Assembly (NCBI GenBank): GCA_963715785.1
Contig: OY970276.1
Coordinates: 3,534,001-3,598,000 of the forward strand
Direction of reading: 5' to 3'
Source of the DNA: LD21 sp963715785
GTDB lineage: Bacteria; Bacteroidota; Bacteroidia; Bacteroidales; VadinHA17
DNA: 64,000 nucleotides
Part shown: one piece after another, positions 43,680 to 52,523 of the stretch
Layout: the number at the start of each line of letters is the position of its first letter
How positions within the stretch are numbered: the first letter of the stretch is position 1
Translations under genes and position numbers: made by a program
The notes under the pieces: generated by a model
Told to the model about the DNA's origin: nothing
The model's input: only the letters and a program-made list of their open reading frames with translations
Database searches by the model: none

Positions 43680-44546
43680 TTAGTTAAAATAACGGGAGTA
43701 CGAAGATGGAAGCGAAAGCAGTGGCTTGATTTTGATATCTTTATAGAATACCTCTGCTCCTTCACTCTGTATCTGGATCTTCCCTTTTATCATTGGTTCT
43801 GCTTTACCTTCCTTTATGTTCCGTGAATTGCTGAGTATCATTACGACATGGCCATTCACGATATGCAGGCTTTTTCCGTTGAAACTTATCAATTCTAATG
43901 TATTCCATTCTCCGGGAGCATTTTCGTAGTTTGCGCTACGCAGGCAAAACCCGGATACTCCCCCATTTCCGAATGGTATAAAAGGCTGACTCTTATCAGC
44001 CACGGAGTTCATCATTTCTCCTTCCGGGATATATGCCTTTATATCGATCGCAGAATTTAACTGGCTCCAGTAATCACCCATATGTCCTTCCATAACCTGG
44101 AATTCCTGGGATAGCATCCACGACCTCCAGTAATCATTTCCTATCGGTCCTGTTGAATGATAAAGAATCCCGGAATCTTTTAAAAGCTTTTTTCTGGGAT
44201 CCCATTTCTTGTCACCCCATTTTACTTTAAGGCTAAGGTGATAATTTGAATACTCTTCTTTTGTAATTACACATCCGTAAATTTCGCCGCTTATCTTTAG
44301 CACTGGCTCATTGTTTTCTTCAATGACTGTAAATACATCATATCCCGGCTGGTTTAATCCAACCGGAGATATTAAATTACCAGCTGTGTCTCTTGGTGCA
44401 TCACCGTTATATCCAATTGGCATTCTGAAACTGAGATAGTTATCCCAATGTGATAAATTTTTATCCAGAAGATTTGTCCATTTGCCTTTTTCAGTACATG
44501 AACATAATGCTAATGTTATCAGAACGGGGATTATCAGCTTGCGCAT
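43680..44546 (-). CDS. DUF1080 (3-keto-disaccharide hydrolase domain) lipoprotein
   Basis: This 288-residue protein has a lipoprotein signal (MRKLIIPVLITLALCSC). The jelly-roll DUF1080 domain starts with WTNLLDKNLSHWDNYL. It has GCVITKEEYSNYHLSLKVKW, DSGILYHSTGP and WRSWMLSQEFQVMEGHMGD, and ends VFYKDIKIKPL. Relatives act on or bind 3-keto glycosides; the substrate here is unknown. It is convergent with the FISUMP gene and lies just downstream of tRNA-Thr on the same strand. Confidence 0.88.
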   Translation of the reverse strand: MRKLIIPVLITLALCSCTEKGKWTNLLDKNLSHWDNYLSFRMPIGYNGDAPRDTAGNLISPVGLNQPGYDVFTVIEENNEPVLKISGEIYGCVITKEEYSNYHLSLKVKWGDKKWDPRKKLLKDSGILYHSTGPIGNDYWRSWMLSQEFQVMEGHMGDYWSQLNSAIDIKAYIPEGEMMNSVADKSQPFIPFGNGGVSGFCLRSANYENAPGEWNTLELISFNGKSLHIVNGHVVMILSNSRNIKEGKAEPMIKGKIQIQSEGAEVFYKDIKIKPLLSLPSSYSRYFN

Positions 44547-44561
44547 ATTTTAAATTTTTGG

Positions 44562-44634
44562 AGCCTCCAATGGGACTCGAACCCACGACCTGCTCATTAC
44601 GAATGAGCTGCTCTACCAACTGAGCTAAGGAGGC
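44562..44634 (-). tRNA. tRNA-Thr (CGT)
   Basis: On the minus strand: acceptor GCCTCCT, D-arm GCTCAGTTGGTAGAGC, anticodon arm CTCATTCGTAATGAG (anticodon CGT), T-arm GTGGGTTCGAGTCCCAT, closing AGGAGGC-type pairing with discriminator T. CCA is not encoded. Confidence 0.95.
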
Positions 44635-44726
44635 AAAAATTTTGGCAAATATAATTAAAAAGGCATTAAAAGCTTCAATTGCGTTAAATGTAAAGAACAC
44701 CTTGCAACAAACATTTTTTAAGTCTC

Positions 44727-45974
44727 TTAAGCTTTATGATAGCTTTCCGATTCCAGTTTCTCCAGCCTTTGAAGCAATGAAGGATGAGAATAATGAAAAA
44801 AAACGTAAGCCGGATGAGGCATCATATTTGACAGGCTTTTTACTGATAACTTTTTAAGAGCAGATGCCAGAAGTTCAGGCTTAAAATTTTCTTTTGCATA
44901 CCTGTCGGCAGCGAACTCATTTTTTCTTGATATAAAATTTGTCAGCATTCCTATTATAAGCGATAAAGGACTGTAAAGTATGCCAAAGACTATCAGGCCA
45001 AGGTGAAAACTGGCTTTCTGTGATCCTAATGCCCTGGAAAGTGAAGGGCTGCTCACCACTTCAGACAAAAGGAACAGCATAAGTCCGGTTATCATGAAAG
45101 AAAAAAGGATATTAATAAGAACATGTTTTTTCTTGTAATGGCCTATTTCATGAGCCAGAACCGCAACTATTTCTTCATCTGAAAGCTCTTTTTGAAGCGT
45201 GTCGTATAAAACAATTCTTTTTTTGGGTCCAAAGCCTGAAAAATAGGCATTCGCTTTGGTGCTTCTTTTTGATCCGTCAATAATAAAGATATTTCTCAGT
45301 ATGAAGCCTGTTTTCTTTGAAAAAGTCTCAATCATTGTTCTTAGGGAACCCTCAGGCAGGGGAACCTGCTTGTTAAACAATGGAACAATAAGCTCTGAGT
45401 AAAAAATATTGATAAAAATAGAAAATATGGTGATTACTCCCCAGGCATATAGCCAGAAATTCCTGCCTGTTTTGTAATAAAACCATGTAATCAGGCCAAG
45501 TACAGGAACTCCGATCAGAAGTGCGATAAACCATGATTTGATATGGTCGGTGATGAACGTTCTCACCGTAGTAGTATTAAACCCGTATTTTTTTTCAATC
45601 ACAAATGTCTCATAGGTGCTAAATGGAATGTTGATGACATCGGAAACAAAGCCAATAATTCCGAAGAAAATAAGGGATATTAATATTGCATTTCCGGTGA
45701 GTGTCCTTGCCAGGTCATCTACCAATGCGAAGCCGTGGGCGATGATCATTATCAGGATGACGGCCAGATTAAAAGTGGAGGACCATAGTGATAAACCGTT
45801 ATTGTCCTTTTGATATAGCTGTGATTTCTTATATTCCTCAGGGTCGCATATTCCCTCAAGTTTTTCCGGAAGAGTATCCGACCACATCAATGAGTTGAGA
45901 TAATCGAGATATCTCTCAATAATAAAACCAGTTACGGGTATTATCAGTATCAGGATGAAAATTATATTTTGCAT
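44727..45974 (-). CDS. M48 (Ste24-like) membrane metallopeptidase
   Basis: This 415-residue membrane protein has about seven hydrophobic segments. VLAHEIGHYKKKH holds the HExxH zinc motif, and NEFAADRYA holds the third ligand Glu. KRSTKANAYFSGFGPKKRIVLYDTL precedes the active site, as in CAAX-prenyl-protease-type M48A enzymes. Bacteria lack CAAX processing, so it is probably a membrane-protein quality-control peptidase. The start at 45974 gives a first membrane helix at the N-terminus. Confidence 0.9.
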   Translation of the reverse strand: MQNIIFILILIIPVTGFIIERYLDYLNSLMWSDTLPEKLEGICDPEEYKKSQLYQKDNNGLSLWSSTFNLAVILIMIIAHGFALVDDLARTLTGNAILISLIFFGIIGFVSDVINIPFSTYETFVIEKKYGFNTTTVRTFITDHIKSWFIALLIGVPVLGLITWFYYKTGRNFWLYAWGVITIFSIFINIFYSELIVPLFNKQVPLPEGSLRTMIETFSKKTGFILRNIFIIDGSKRSTKANAYFSGFGPKKRIVLYDTLQKELSDEEIVAVLAHEIGHYKKKHVLINILFSFMITGLMLFLLSEVVSSPSLSRALGSQKASFHLGLIVFGILYSPLSLIIGMLTNFISRKNEFAADRYAKENFKPELLASALKKLSVKSLSNMMPHPAYVFFHYSHPSLLQRLEKLESESYHKA

Positions 45975-45999
45975 GGATCAGCAGTCTAAAAAAAAAGAA

Positions 46000-46079
46000 G
46001 CAGGGCGCCCTTTTAAAATAAGTGTGGAATAAATATGTCTCGCTGCATTTCCTCGTGCTAGAAAGGATGGGCACCCTGC
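46000..46079. repeat. Inverted repeat between fabG and the M48 gene
   Basis: GCAGGGCGCCC (46000-46010) and GGGCACCCTGC (46069-46079) pair with one mismatch across a 58-base gap. Both neighbouring genes are on the minus strand and this lies past the fabG stop, so it may end or stabilise the fabG transcript. No T tract follows. Confidence 0.4.
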
Positions 46080-46104
46080 GGTTTCGTAAAGATAATAAAT
46101 ATTT

Positions 46105-46851
46105 TTAAGTTAACATACCCCCGCATACATGAATTGTTTGTCCGGTCACATAAGATGACAGATCAGAAGCAAGGTATAAGGCTGTATTTGCCACATCCTC
46201 AGGCGTTCCGCCACGCTTAAGTGGTATCTTTTCAGCCCATTCTTTTTTTACATTTTCAGGTAATTTTTCTGTCATTTCGGTCAGAATAAAGCCGGGCGCG
46301 ATAGCGTTGCATCTTATGTTTCTTGATCCAACCTCTTTGGCAATACTCTTTGTAAAACCAATGATTCCGGCCTTTGAAGCAGAATAGTTGCTCTGGCCAG
46401 CATTACCTGAAACGCCAACAACTGAGCTCATGTTTACTATTGAGCCATTTTTTTGTTTGATCATTGTCATCAGAACTGCCTTTGTAAGGTTAAATACAGA
46501 TTTCAGGTTGACAGCAATCACCGTATCCCATTGTTCTTCCGTCATACGCATGAGCAAAGTATCACGTGTAATACCAGCGTTATTGACAAGAATATCAATT
46601 TTGGTGAAATCCTTAACTACATTATCTATAACTCGTTGGGAATCATCGAATTTAGCTGCGTTTGATACATAACCTCTGGCTTTGACTCCCAGTGCCGCAA
46701 TATCACTGATTGCCGTTTTGAACTCATCATCATCGATAATATTTGTAATTGCAATATCTGCGCCTTCACTGGCAAATCTGAGAGCAATAGCTTTTCCTAT
46801 TCCCCTGGAAGCCCCTGTTATAAGAGCTGTTTTTCCTTCAAGTAATTTCAT
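46105..46851 (-). CDS. fabG: 3-oxoacyl-ACP reductase FabG
   Basis: The ATG at 46851 gives 248 residues, standard FabG length. The frame is open upstream only because it enters repeat copy C. The SDR fold has ALITGASRGIGKAIA (NADPH binding), LVNNAGITRDTLL, catalytic Ser in NMSSVVGVSG and Tyr/Lys in SNYSASKAG, with IAPGFILTEMTEKL after. It reduces 3-ketoacyl-ACP in fatty acid elongation. A -7 box (TATATTTG, 46874-46881 on the minus strand) lies 23 bases upstream of the ATG. Confidence 0.94.
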   Translation of the reverse strand: MKLLEGKTALITGASRGIGKAIALRFASEGADIAITNIIDDDEFKTAISDIAALGVKARGYVSNAAKFDDSQRVIDNVVKDFTKIDILVNNAGITRDTLLMRMTEEQWDTVIAVNLKSVFNLTKAVLMTMIKQKNGSIVNMSSVVGVSGNAGQSNYSASKAGIIGFTKSIAKEVGSRNIRCNAIAPGFILTEMTEKLPENVKKEWAEKIPLKRGGTPEDVANTALYLASDLSSYVTGQTIHVCGGMLT

Positions 46852-46873
46852 TTTGATAATGTTAAAATTCGTG

Positions 46874-46881
46874 CAAATATA
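46874..46881 (-). promoter_or_regulatory. -7 promoter box of fabG
   Basis: CAAATATA on the plus strand reads TATATTTG on the minus strand. The upstream -33 region lies beside repeat copy C (from 46916). Confidence 0.5.
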
Positions 46882-46915
46882 AATAATTCTGTTTCTATTC
46901 CAATGCCACTCAGCG

Positions 46916-47127
46916 GGCTGTTGAAAAAGTCGAAATCCATTAACCGCAAAGTTCGCAGAGATTTTACGCAAAGAACGCAAAGAGGACCGAGCGTAAAAAA
47001 ATAGCCCGATGGGCTATTTTAGGTGCCAGACTGCAGCGGTAGCATTTTGACTTTGCGTCCCGATAGCTATCGGGATTTGCGCATGCTTAGCGCGCTTTGC
47101 GGTTAAAAATGTCTTTTTCAATAGCCT
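46916..47127. repeat. Dispersed palindromic element, copy C (about 212 bp)
   Basis: It opens GGCTGTTGAAAAAGTCG, then ATTAACCGCAAAG, and closes CTTTGCGGTTAA then GTCTTTTTCAATAGCC. The internal hairpin AATAGCCC-GAT-GGGCTATT (47000-47018) matches copy A. A further small palindrome CCCGATAGCTATCGGG is inserted near 47057-47074. No gene lies between 46852 and 47184. Confidence 0.85.
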
Positions 47128-47184
47128 CAAAATTGGTATGTGAACATTGCATTGATCAATGAAGAATCTAATAATTTTACGAAA

Positions 47185-48078
47185 TTAGTCCCCCTTTAGG
47201 GGGTTGGGGGACCCTAAGGCTTTTGACACAGTTTTTCCGATGTCGGCTGGTGACTCAACTACATGTACGCCGCATTTCTTCATTATCTCCATTTTTGCTG
47301 AAGCTGTATCGTTTTTGCCTCCTATTATTGCGCCTGCATGCCCCATTCTGCGGCCTTTTGGAGCGGTCTGACCTGCAATAAAACAAATAACCGGCTTGCT
47401 GCCATTGTCTTTAATCCATTCTGCTGCCTCATTCTCCATGTTGCCGCCTATCTCCCCTATTATCACAATAGCTTCAGTTTGAGGATCTTCCATCATTAAT
47501 TTTACAGCATCGAGGGTGGTTGTTCCAATAATTGGATCTCCTCCGATACCTATACCTGTCGATTGTCCGAATCCCTGCTTTGTAACCTGGTCAACAGCTT
47601 CATAGGCAAGAGTGCCGGATCTGGAAATAACTCCAATCGTACCTTTTTTATGAATGAATCCTGGCATAATGCCGACTTTAGATTCGCCGGGTGTAATGAT
47701 ACCCGGACAGTTTGGTCCGATAAGCCTGCATGGGAACGATTTAAGATATTCTTTCACCTTAACCATATCAGATACCGGAATACCTTCTGTTATGGCTACA
47801 ATGAGCTTTATTCCGCCATTGGCTGCCTCCATTATTGCGTCGGCTCCCATGTTAGGCGGCACAAAAATGACAGAGACATCAGCAGAAGTCTCGGCGACTG
47901 CTTCCCTTACAGTATTGAAAACAGGAAGGTTGAGATGGATCTGCCCTCCTTTGCCGGGAGTAACCCCTCCCACCACTTTTGTTCCATACTCTATCATCTG
48001 TGCCGCATGGAAAGTGCCTTCACTTCCGGTAAATCCCTGAACAATGACTTTTGAGTTTTTATTTAATAGAATGCTCAT
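47185..48078 (-). CDS. sucD: Succinate-CoA ligase (ADP-forming) alpha subunit
   Basis: This 297-residue protein is normal SucD length plus a short tail. It has the CoA-binding Rossmann domain (VQGFTGSEGTFHA, GGVTPGKGG), GPNCPGIITPGE, and the phosphorylated His in RRMGHAGAIIGG. With SucC it converts succinyl-CoA and ADP to succinate and ATP in the TCA cycle; sucC is not adjacent. The last eight codons (SPNPLKGD) are encoded by a C/G-run sequence with CCCCTTTAGGGGGTTGGGGG, which looks like an intergenic repeat that replaced the normal C-terminus. Confidence 0.95.
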   Translation of the reverse strand: MSILLNKNSKVIVQGFTGSEGTFHAAQMIEYGTKVVGGVTPGKGGQIHLNLPVFNTVREAVAETSADVSVIFVPPNMGADAIMEAANGGIKLIVAITEGIPVSDMVKVKEYLKSFPCRLIGPNCPGIITPGESKVGIMPGFIHKKGTIGVISRSGTLAYEAVDQVTKQGFGQSTGIGIGGDPIIGTTTLDAVKLMMEDPQTEAIVIIGEIGGNMENEAAEWIKDNGSKPVICFIAGQTAPKGRRMGHAGAIIGGKNDTASAKMEIMKKCGVHVVESPADIGKTVSKALGSPNPLKGD

Positions 48079-48114
48079 AAATAAAGGGTAATTAATGATA
48101 GCTCAATAGGACTT

Positions 48115-48122
48115 CAAAAATA
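48115..48122 (-). promoter_or_regulatory. -7 promoter box of sucD
   Basis: CAAAAATA on the plus strand reads TATTTTTG (TAnnTTTG) on the minus strand, 37 bases upstream of the sucD ATG. The 250-base gap to mnmE otherwise shows no gene. Confidence 0.45.
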
Positions 48123-48298
48123 TCAATTTTTTATTGGCTTTAATTTAAATCGATTGATAATTATGTATCTAAACTAAGATTCATATCATTTTGTTTTATG
48201 TATTCATCCGCATTGTAATTTTATCGTGCCGGGCCTTTAATATCTGCCATGTGTTCTACCCGCCTCGCACCCGATTTTCCCGCCTCAATTAAGTTTTA

Positions 48299-48306
48299 TA
48301 CATTTG
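48299..48306 (+). promoter_or_regulatory. -7 promoter box of mnmE
   Basis: TACATTTG matches TAnnTTTG, 21 bases upstream of the mnmE ATG at 48328. Confidence 0.5.
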
Positions 48307-48327
48307 CTGCTCAATTGAATTCATTAA

Positions 48328-49731
48328 ATGATCAGATCTGAATCGACAATTTGTGCACCAGCATCAGCACTCGGTGGCGCTATCGCGGTAATAAGAATCA
48401 GCGGACAGCAAAGCCTTGAAATCTGTGAAAAGATATTCTATCCGACAGACAAAGATGTAAAGCTTGCCGATCAGAAAGGCTATACAGTTTTATTTGGAGA
48501 GATACGGGAAGAAAGCAGTGTTATAGATGAGGTGCTTCTGACGGTATTCAGAGCGCCCCGCTCCTACACCGGTGAAAATTCAGCTGAGATCTCCTGTCAT
48601 GCCTCCCAATTTATTGTCAGGAAGATACTGGAATTGCTTATAAAAAATGGGGCTGTCTCAGCAGCCCCCGGTGAATTTACACAACGTGCATTTTTCAATG
48701 GCAAAATGGATCTTTCACAAGCTGAGGCAGTTGCAGATATAATTTCTTCCAAAACGAGCATTTCTCATAAGATAGCCATAAACCAGATGAAAGGTGGTTT
48801 CTCAGCCGAGATCAGCCGGCTAAGACAGGAATTACTGTATTTTGCATCTCTGATTGAACTTGAATTGGACTTTGGAGAGGAAGATGTTGAATTTGCCGAC
48901 AGAAGCAAACTTAAAGCTATCATAATCAGGGTAAAGGAACTTGCAGATAAGCTTGCCGGCTCATTCAGGCTTGGCAATGCACTTAAAAACGGGATCCCCG
49001 TTGCAATTGTAGGGAAGCCAAATTCTGGAAAATCGACGTTATTAAATGCTCTTCTTATGGAGGAAAGAGCCATAGTATCGGAAATCCCCGGCACAACTCG
49101 CGATATAATTGAGGATACTATTGATATCGATGGTATCGAATTCAGGTTTATTGATACTGCCGGTTTAAGGGAAACTACTGATATTATTGAGGCTATGGGC
49201 ATCAGAAAGACACACGAAAAAATCAGCCAGGCCTCCCTCATACTTTTGATTGATGAGGTATCAGATTCTGCCATGTCAATTAATAAGCGTGCAGAGTCGG
49301 TAAGAAAAATGATAAGCGAATCAGATAAGAGGCTGATTATACTTATAAATAAAACTGACATAGCGTCAGCCAGCTCTCAAAAAGTTCTTAAAAGCCAGAT
49401 AAGTCTCGATGAAAAGGATACACTGCTCTTTATTTCAGCCAGGGAGAAAACAGGGCTTGAAGAGCTGCGTTTGAAGCTCGGTGAGCTCTCTATGAAGGTA
49501 AAGATGAGCTCAGAAGATGTAATAATCACTAATTTAAGGCATTATGAAGCTCTTACACGCGTGTCTGAAAGTCTCGGACGGGTATTGTTGGGGCTAAATG
49601 AAATGATTCCGGAAGACCTTATTGCAATAGATATCCGACAGGCAATCCACTATCTTGGAGAGATAACCGGTGAAATAACGACTGATGAGATACTAGGGAA
49701 TATTTTCAGGAATTTCTGTATCGGAAAATAA
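48328..49731 (+). CDS. mnmE: tRNA uridine-5-carboxymethylaminomethyl GTPase MnmE
   Basis: This 467-residue protein has an N-terminal folate-binding domain (TICAPASALGGAIAVIRISG), a helical domain, an inserted G domain (AIVGKPNSGKSTLLNAL, IPGTTRDIIED, DTAGLRET, NKTD) and the C-terminal CIGK ending with its functional Cys. It works with MnmG to modify the wobble uridine of certain tRNAs. The ATG at 48328 gives the usual start. It is divergent from sucD. Confidence 0.96.
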   Translation: MIRSESTICAPASALGGAIAVIRISGQQSLEICEKIFYPTDKDVKLADQKGYTVLFGEIREESSVIDEVLLTVFRAPRSYTGENSAEISCHASQFIVRKILELLIKNGAVSAAPGEFTQRAFFNGKMDLSQAEAVADIISSKTSISHKIAINQMKGGFSAEISRLRQELLYFASLIELELDFGEEDVEFADRSKLKAIIIRVKELADKLAGSFRLGNALKNGIPVAIVGKPNSGKSTLLNALLMEERAIVSEIPGTTRDIIEDTIDIDGIEFRFIDTAGLRETTDIIEAMGIRKTHEKISQASLILLIDEVSDSAMSINKRAESVRKMISESDKRLIILINKTDIASASSQKVLKSQISLDEKDTLLFISAREKTGLEELRLKLGELSMKVKMSSEDVIITNLRHYEALTRVSESLGRVLLGLNEMIPEDLIAIDIRQAIHYLGEITGEITTDEILGNIFRNFCIGK

Positions 49732-49740
49732 TAACAGAAT

Positions 49741-49780
49741 CTAAAAGCTGCTAGTAAAACCTTATTATTAAGCTTTTTAG
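49741..49780 (+). terminator. Weak hairpin after mnmE
   Basis: CTAAAAGCT (49741-49749) and AGCTTTTTAG (49771-49780) pair with one bulged T. There is no T tract after it. It lies ten bases past the mnmE stop. Confidence 0.35.
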
Positions 49781-49873
49781 GAAAACCTGCATTCCATTTG
49801 AAAAGAACTTTTTTGCCCCTCCCTACTTTCAGTTTCAAGTTCAAATGTAGCTAAATTGATATTTAATTGATTT

Positions 49874-49939
49874 CCAATTGTCTGACAATTGTCAGTTCAA
49901 ACTATAACTTGCAATTTGAGTTAATTATTTATATTTTTG
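49874..49939 (+). promoter_or_regulatory. Promoter and palindrome upstream of kaiC
   Basis: TTG at 49909-49911 and TATTTTTG at 49932-49939 fit the -33/-7 pattern with 20 bases between them. Upstream, CAATTGTC-T-GACAATTG (about 49875-49891) is an 8-bp palindrome that could bind a regulator. It is the only promoter-like element I see ahead of the Kai cassette, with the ATG 54 bases further on. Confidence 0.5.
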
Positions 49940-49993
49940 AGACTACGTCCATTATATTGATTATAAAATGGTACCAGTCTAATTTTGAATCCT

Positions 49994-51721
49994 ATGAAAT
50001 CACTGTCCAATCAAAAATTTCTGGCTAAATCTCTTACAGGTATACAGGGTCTTGATGAAATTACCGGTGGAGGCTTGCCAACCGGAAGACCAACTTTGAT
50101 AGCAGGTAATGCCGGGTGCGGCAAGACTCTGCTTGCAATGGAATTTCTTGTGAATGGCGCAATTAATTATAATGAACCGGGAGTTTTTGTTGCATTCGAG
50201 GAAACTGAAAAGGAACTTAAAGACAACGTCGCATCGCTGGGTTTTGATCTTGACAAACTGATTAGCCGCAAAAAACTTTTTATCGATCATGTCCACATTG
50301 AGCGCAGTGAGATTGCAGAAACGGGTGAATACGACCTCGAAGGTCTTTTTATCAGATTGAATTATGCCATTGATTTAATAGGTGCCAAACGGGTGGTTAT
50401 CGATACCATTGAATCATTGTTCGCAGGTCTTCCAAATCAGGCTATTCTGCGCTCTGAACTCAGAAGGTTATTCCGATGGCTTAAAGAAAAAGGCGTAACC
50501 TCAATTATAACGGGCGAAAGAGGCGATACCACCTTTACCCGGCAGGGGCTTGAGGAATATGTTTCGGATTGTGTCCTGCTTCTCGATCATAGGGTCACTG
50601 ATCAGACATCGACCAGGAGATTAAGAATTGTCAAATATCGTGGTACTTTTCATGGAACAAACGAATATCCGTTCCTTATTGATGAGAAAGGCTTATCAGT
50701 CCTGCCCATTACCTCCCTCGGATTAACTCATTCCGTGAGCAATGAAAGGATATCGACCGGTATTGCAGAACTTGATAATATGCTCGGGGAAAAAGGATTT
50801 TTCAAAGGAAGCAGCGTACTTATTTCCGGCACGGCCGGAACAGGAAAAAGCAGTCTTCTGAATCATTTTGCTGAAGCCTCATGCAGGAGGGGTGAAAAAA
50901 TCCTTTATTTCTCACTGGAAGAATCTCCTGCCCAGATCATAAGGAATATGCAATCAATAGGTATCAAACTTGAACCATATGTAAAAAAGGGACTTCTTCT
51001 GTTCCATGCTATGAGGCCAACATTTACAGGCCTGGAAATGCATCTTGCCACAATGCTAAAACTAATTAATGATTACAATCCAGCTTCAGTTATTGTAGAT
51101 CCTATTAACAGTTTTGTCTCATCGGGGAATCCTTCAGAAGCAAAATCACTGGCAATGCGGTTAATTGACTCGATTAAACTTAAGCATATTACAGCTCTTT
51201 TTTCATCTCTCACAAGCGGAGGAGATGACCTTGAGCATACCGATGTTTTTATTTCATCTTTGATAGATACATGGCTTCTGTTACGCGACATCGAAATCGG
51301 CGGTGAACGTAATCGTGGAATTTATGTGTTAAAATCAAGAGGCATGGCCCATTCAAATCAGATACGCGAATTTCTTCTTACAGATAATGGAGTGGTTTTA
51401 CGCGATGTTTATGTAGGTATGGATGGCGTACTCACCGGTTCTGCCAGGGTGGCCCAGGAAACAAAGGATAAATCGGAGCAATTACTGCACAGGCAATTGA
51501 TCGAACAGAAGAAACTGACACTCGAAAGAAAACGCAAGAATATTGAAGCCCAGATCGCCGAGCTGAAAAATGAATTTGAAGCCGAGGAAGCTGAAGCTGT
51601 TAAATTAATGGAAATCGAGGAGGCCCAGGTCTCCACCTTTGCCAAAGGAAGAAAAGAAATGGCAGTAAGCCGGCATTCTGAAGTAAGAAATAATAAATCA
51701 AAAAACAGGAAGATAAATTAA
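49994..51721 (+). CDS. kaiC: KaiC-like double-domain ATPase/kinase
   Basis: The ATG at 49994 gives 575 residues (a TTG three codons upstream is less likely). There are two RecA-type KaiC domains with Walker A motifs IAGNAGCGKTLL and ISGTAGTGKSSLL and catalytic Glu pairs in VAFEETEKE and FSLEESPAQ. At the CII phosphorylation site, HTDVFISSLIDT gives T416, S421 and S422, matching cyanobacterial T426, S431 and T432 with Ser for the last. KSRGMAHSNQIREF fits the KaiC C-terminus. A charged coiled coil (about 500-560) follows. No KaiA is nearby, so it is a KaiA-free KaiC. It is the first of a four-gene cassette. Confidence 0.93.
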   Translation: MKSLSNQKFLAKSLTGIQGLDEITGGGLPTGRPTLIAGNAGCGKTLLAMEFLVNGAINYNEPGVFVAFEETEKELKDNVASLGFDLDKLISRKKLFIDHVHIERSEIAETGEYDLEGLFIRLNYAIDLIGAKRVVIDTIESLFAGLPNQAILRSELRRLFRWLKEKGVTSIITGERGDTTFTRQGLEEYVSDCVLLLDHRVTDQTSTRRLRIVKYRGTFHGTNEYPFLIDEKGLSVLPITSLGLTHSVSNERISTGIAELDNMLGEKGFFKGSSVLISGTAGTGKSSLLNHFAEASCRRGEKILYFSLEESPAQIIRNMQSIGIKLEPYVKKGLLLFHAMRPTFTGLEMHLATMLKLINDYNPASVIVDPINSFVSSGNPSEAKSLAMRLIDSIKLKHITALFSSLTSGGDDLEHTDVFISSLIDTWLLLRDIEIGGERNRGIYVLKSRGMAHSNQIREFLLTDNGVVLRDVYVGMDGVLTGSARVAQETKDKSEQLLHRQLIEQKKLTLERKRKNIEAQIAELKNEFEAEEAEAVKLMEIEEAQVSTFAKGRKEMAVSRHSEVRNNKSKNRKIN

Positions 51722-51753
51722 TCTTAAACTGATGACATTCAAAATATATTTCA

Positions 51754-52086
51754 ATGAAATCGAATATGTCAATTGCAAAAAAAACTTCAGGAAAACCGAA
51801 ACCAACGCCAGACAAATGGGTTTTGAGGTTATACATTGCGGGTTCAACTCCAAAGAGTTTAACTGCCTTTGAAAATCTGAAGAAAATTTGTGAACAAAGG
51901 CTCAAAGGCAAATATTCAATCGAAGTAATTGATCTTCTTGTGAATCCGAAGCTTGGACAAGAGCATCAGATCCTTGCAATCCCTACGCTTGTAAGAAAAC
52001 TGCCTGTTCCGGTCAGAAAGATTATAGGCGATTTGTCCGATACTGAAAGAGTATTGGTTGGATTAGATATTAAATCGGCTGAATAA
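51754..52086 (+). CDS. kaiB: KaiB-like protein 1
   Basis: This 110-residue protein has a Lys/Pro-rich N-terminal extension and then the KaiB core: VLRLYIAGSTPKSLTAFENL, KYSIEVIDLLVNPKLGQE, ILAIPTLVRKLPVPVRKIIG and DLSDTERVLVGLDI. The GSTPKS turn and cis-Pro-type IPTLV region are those of the fold-switching KaiB fold, which binds KaiC. It starts 33 bases after kaiC. Confidence 0.93.
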   Translation: MKSNMSIAKKTSGKPKPTPDKWVLRLYIAGSTPKSLTAFENLKKICEQRLKGKYSIEVIDLLVNPKLGQEHQILAIPTLVRKLPVPVRKIIGDLSDTERVLVGLDIKSAE

Positions 52087-52104
52087 TTCAATTTTTATCG
52101 TTCA

Positions 52105-52446
52105 ATGAAAAAATTAAAAGAAGAAAAGTCAAAACCAAAAGGGTTTGATATTTCCGTTAAGAAATTAAAGAATGAGACCTATATACTAAAATTGTATCTA
52201 ACCGGAATGACTCCTCAATCCGCTCTTGCTCTTGATAATTTAAGGGCTATATGCGATGAACATCTGAAAGGCAGATACAACCTCGAAGTGATAGATCTTT
52301 ATAAAAATCCCAGCCTGGCAAAAGGTGAGCAGATTATAGCTGCCCCTACTCTTATTAAGAAATTGCCCCTGCCCCTACGCCGCATTATTGGTAATATGTC
52401 AAATACAGATAAAGTTCTGGTTGGACTTGACCTGAAGAAGAGTTAG
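52105..52446 (+). CDS. kaiB: KaiB-like protein 2
   Basis: This 113-residue second KaiB has the same layout: YILKLYLTGMTPQSALALDNL, YNLEVIDLYKNPSLAKGEQ, IIAAPTLIKKLPLPLRRIIG and NMSNTDKVLVGLDL. It differs from the first at many positions (GDLSDTE against GNMSNTD), so the pair is an old duplication. Two KaiBs could bind different KaiC states or different partners. It starts 18 bases after the first and 78 bases before the kinase gene. Confidence 0.92.
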   Translation: MKKLKEEKSKPKGFDISVKKLKNETYILKLYLTGMTPQSALALDNLRAICDEHLKGRYNLEVIDLYKNPSLAKGEQIIAAPTLIKKLPLPLRRIIGNMSNTDKVLVGLDLKKS

Positions 52447-52523
52447 GGCATAGCTATCAGTTAACTGCAAGACACAAGACATTATTAAAAAGTTTCTCTT
52501 TATAACTACTTAACAGACAGAGT

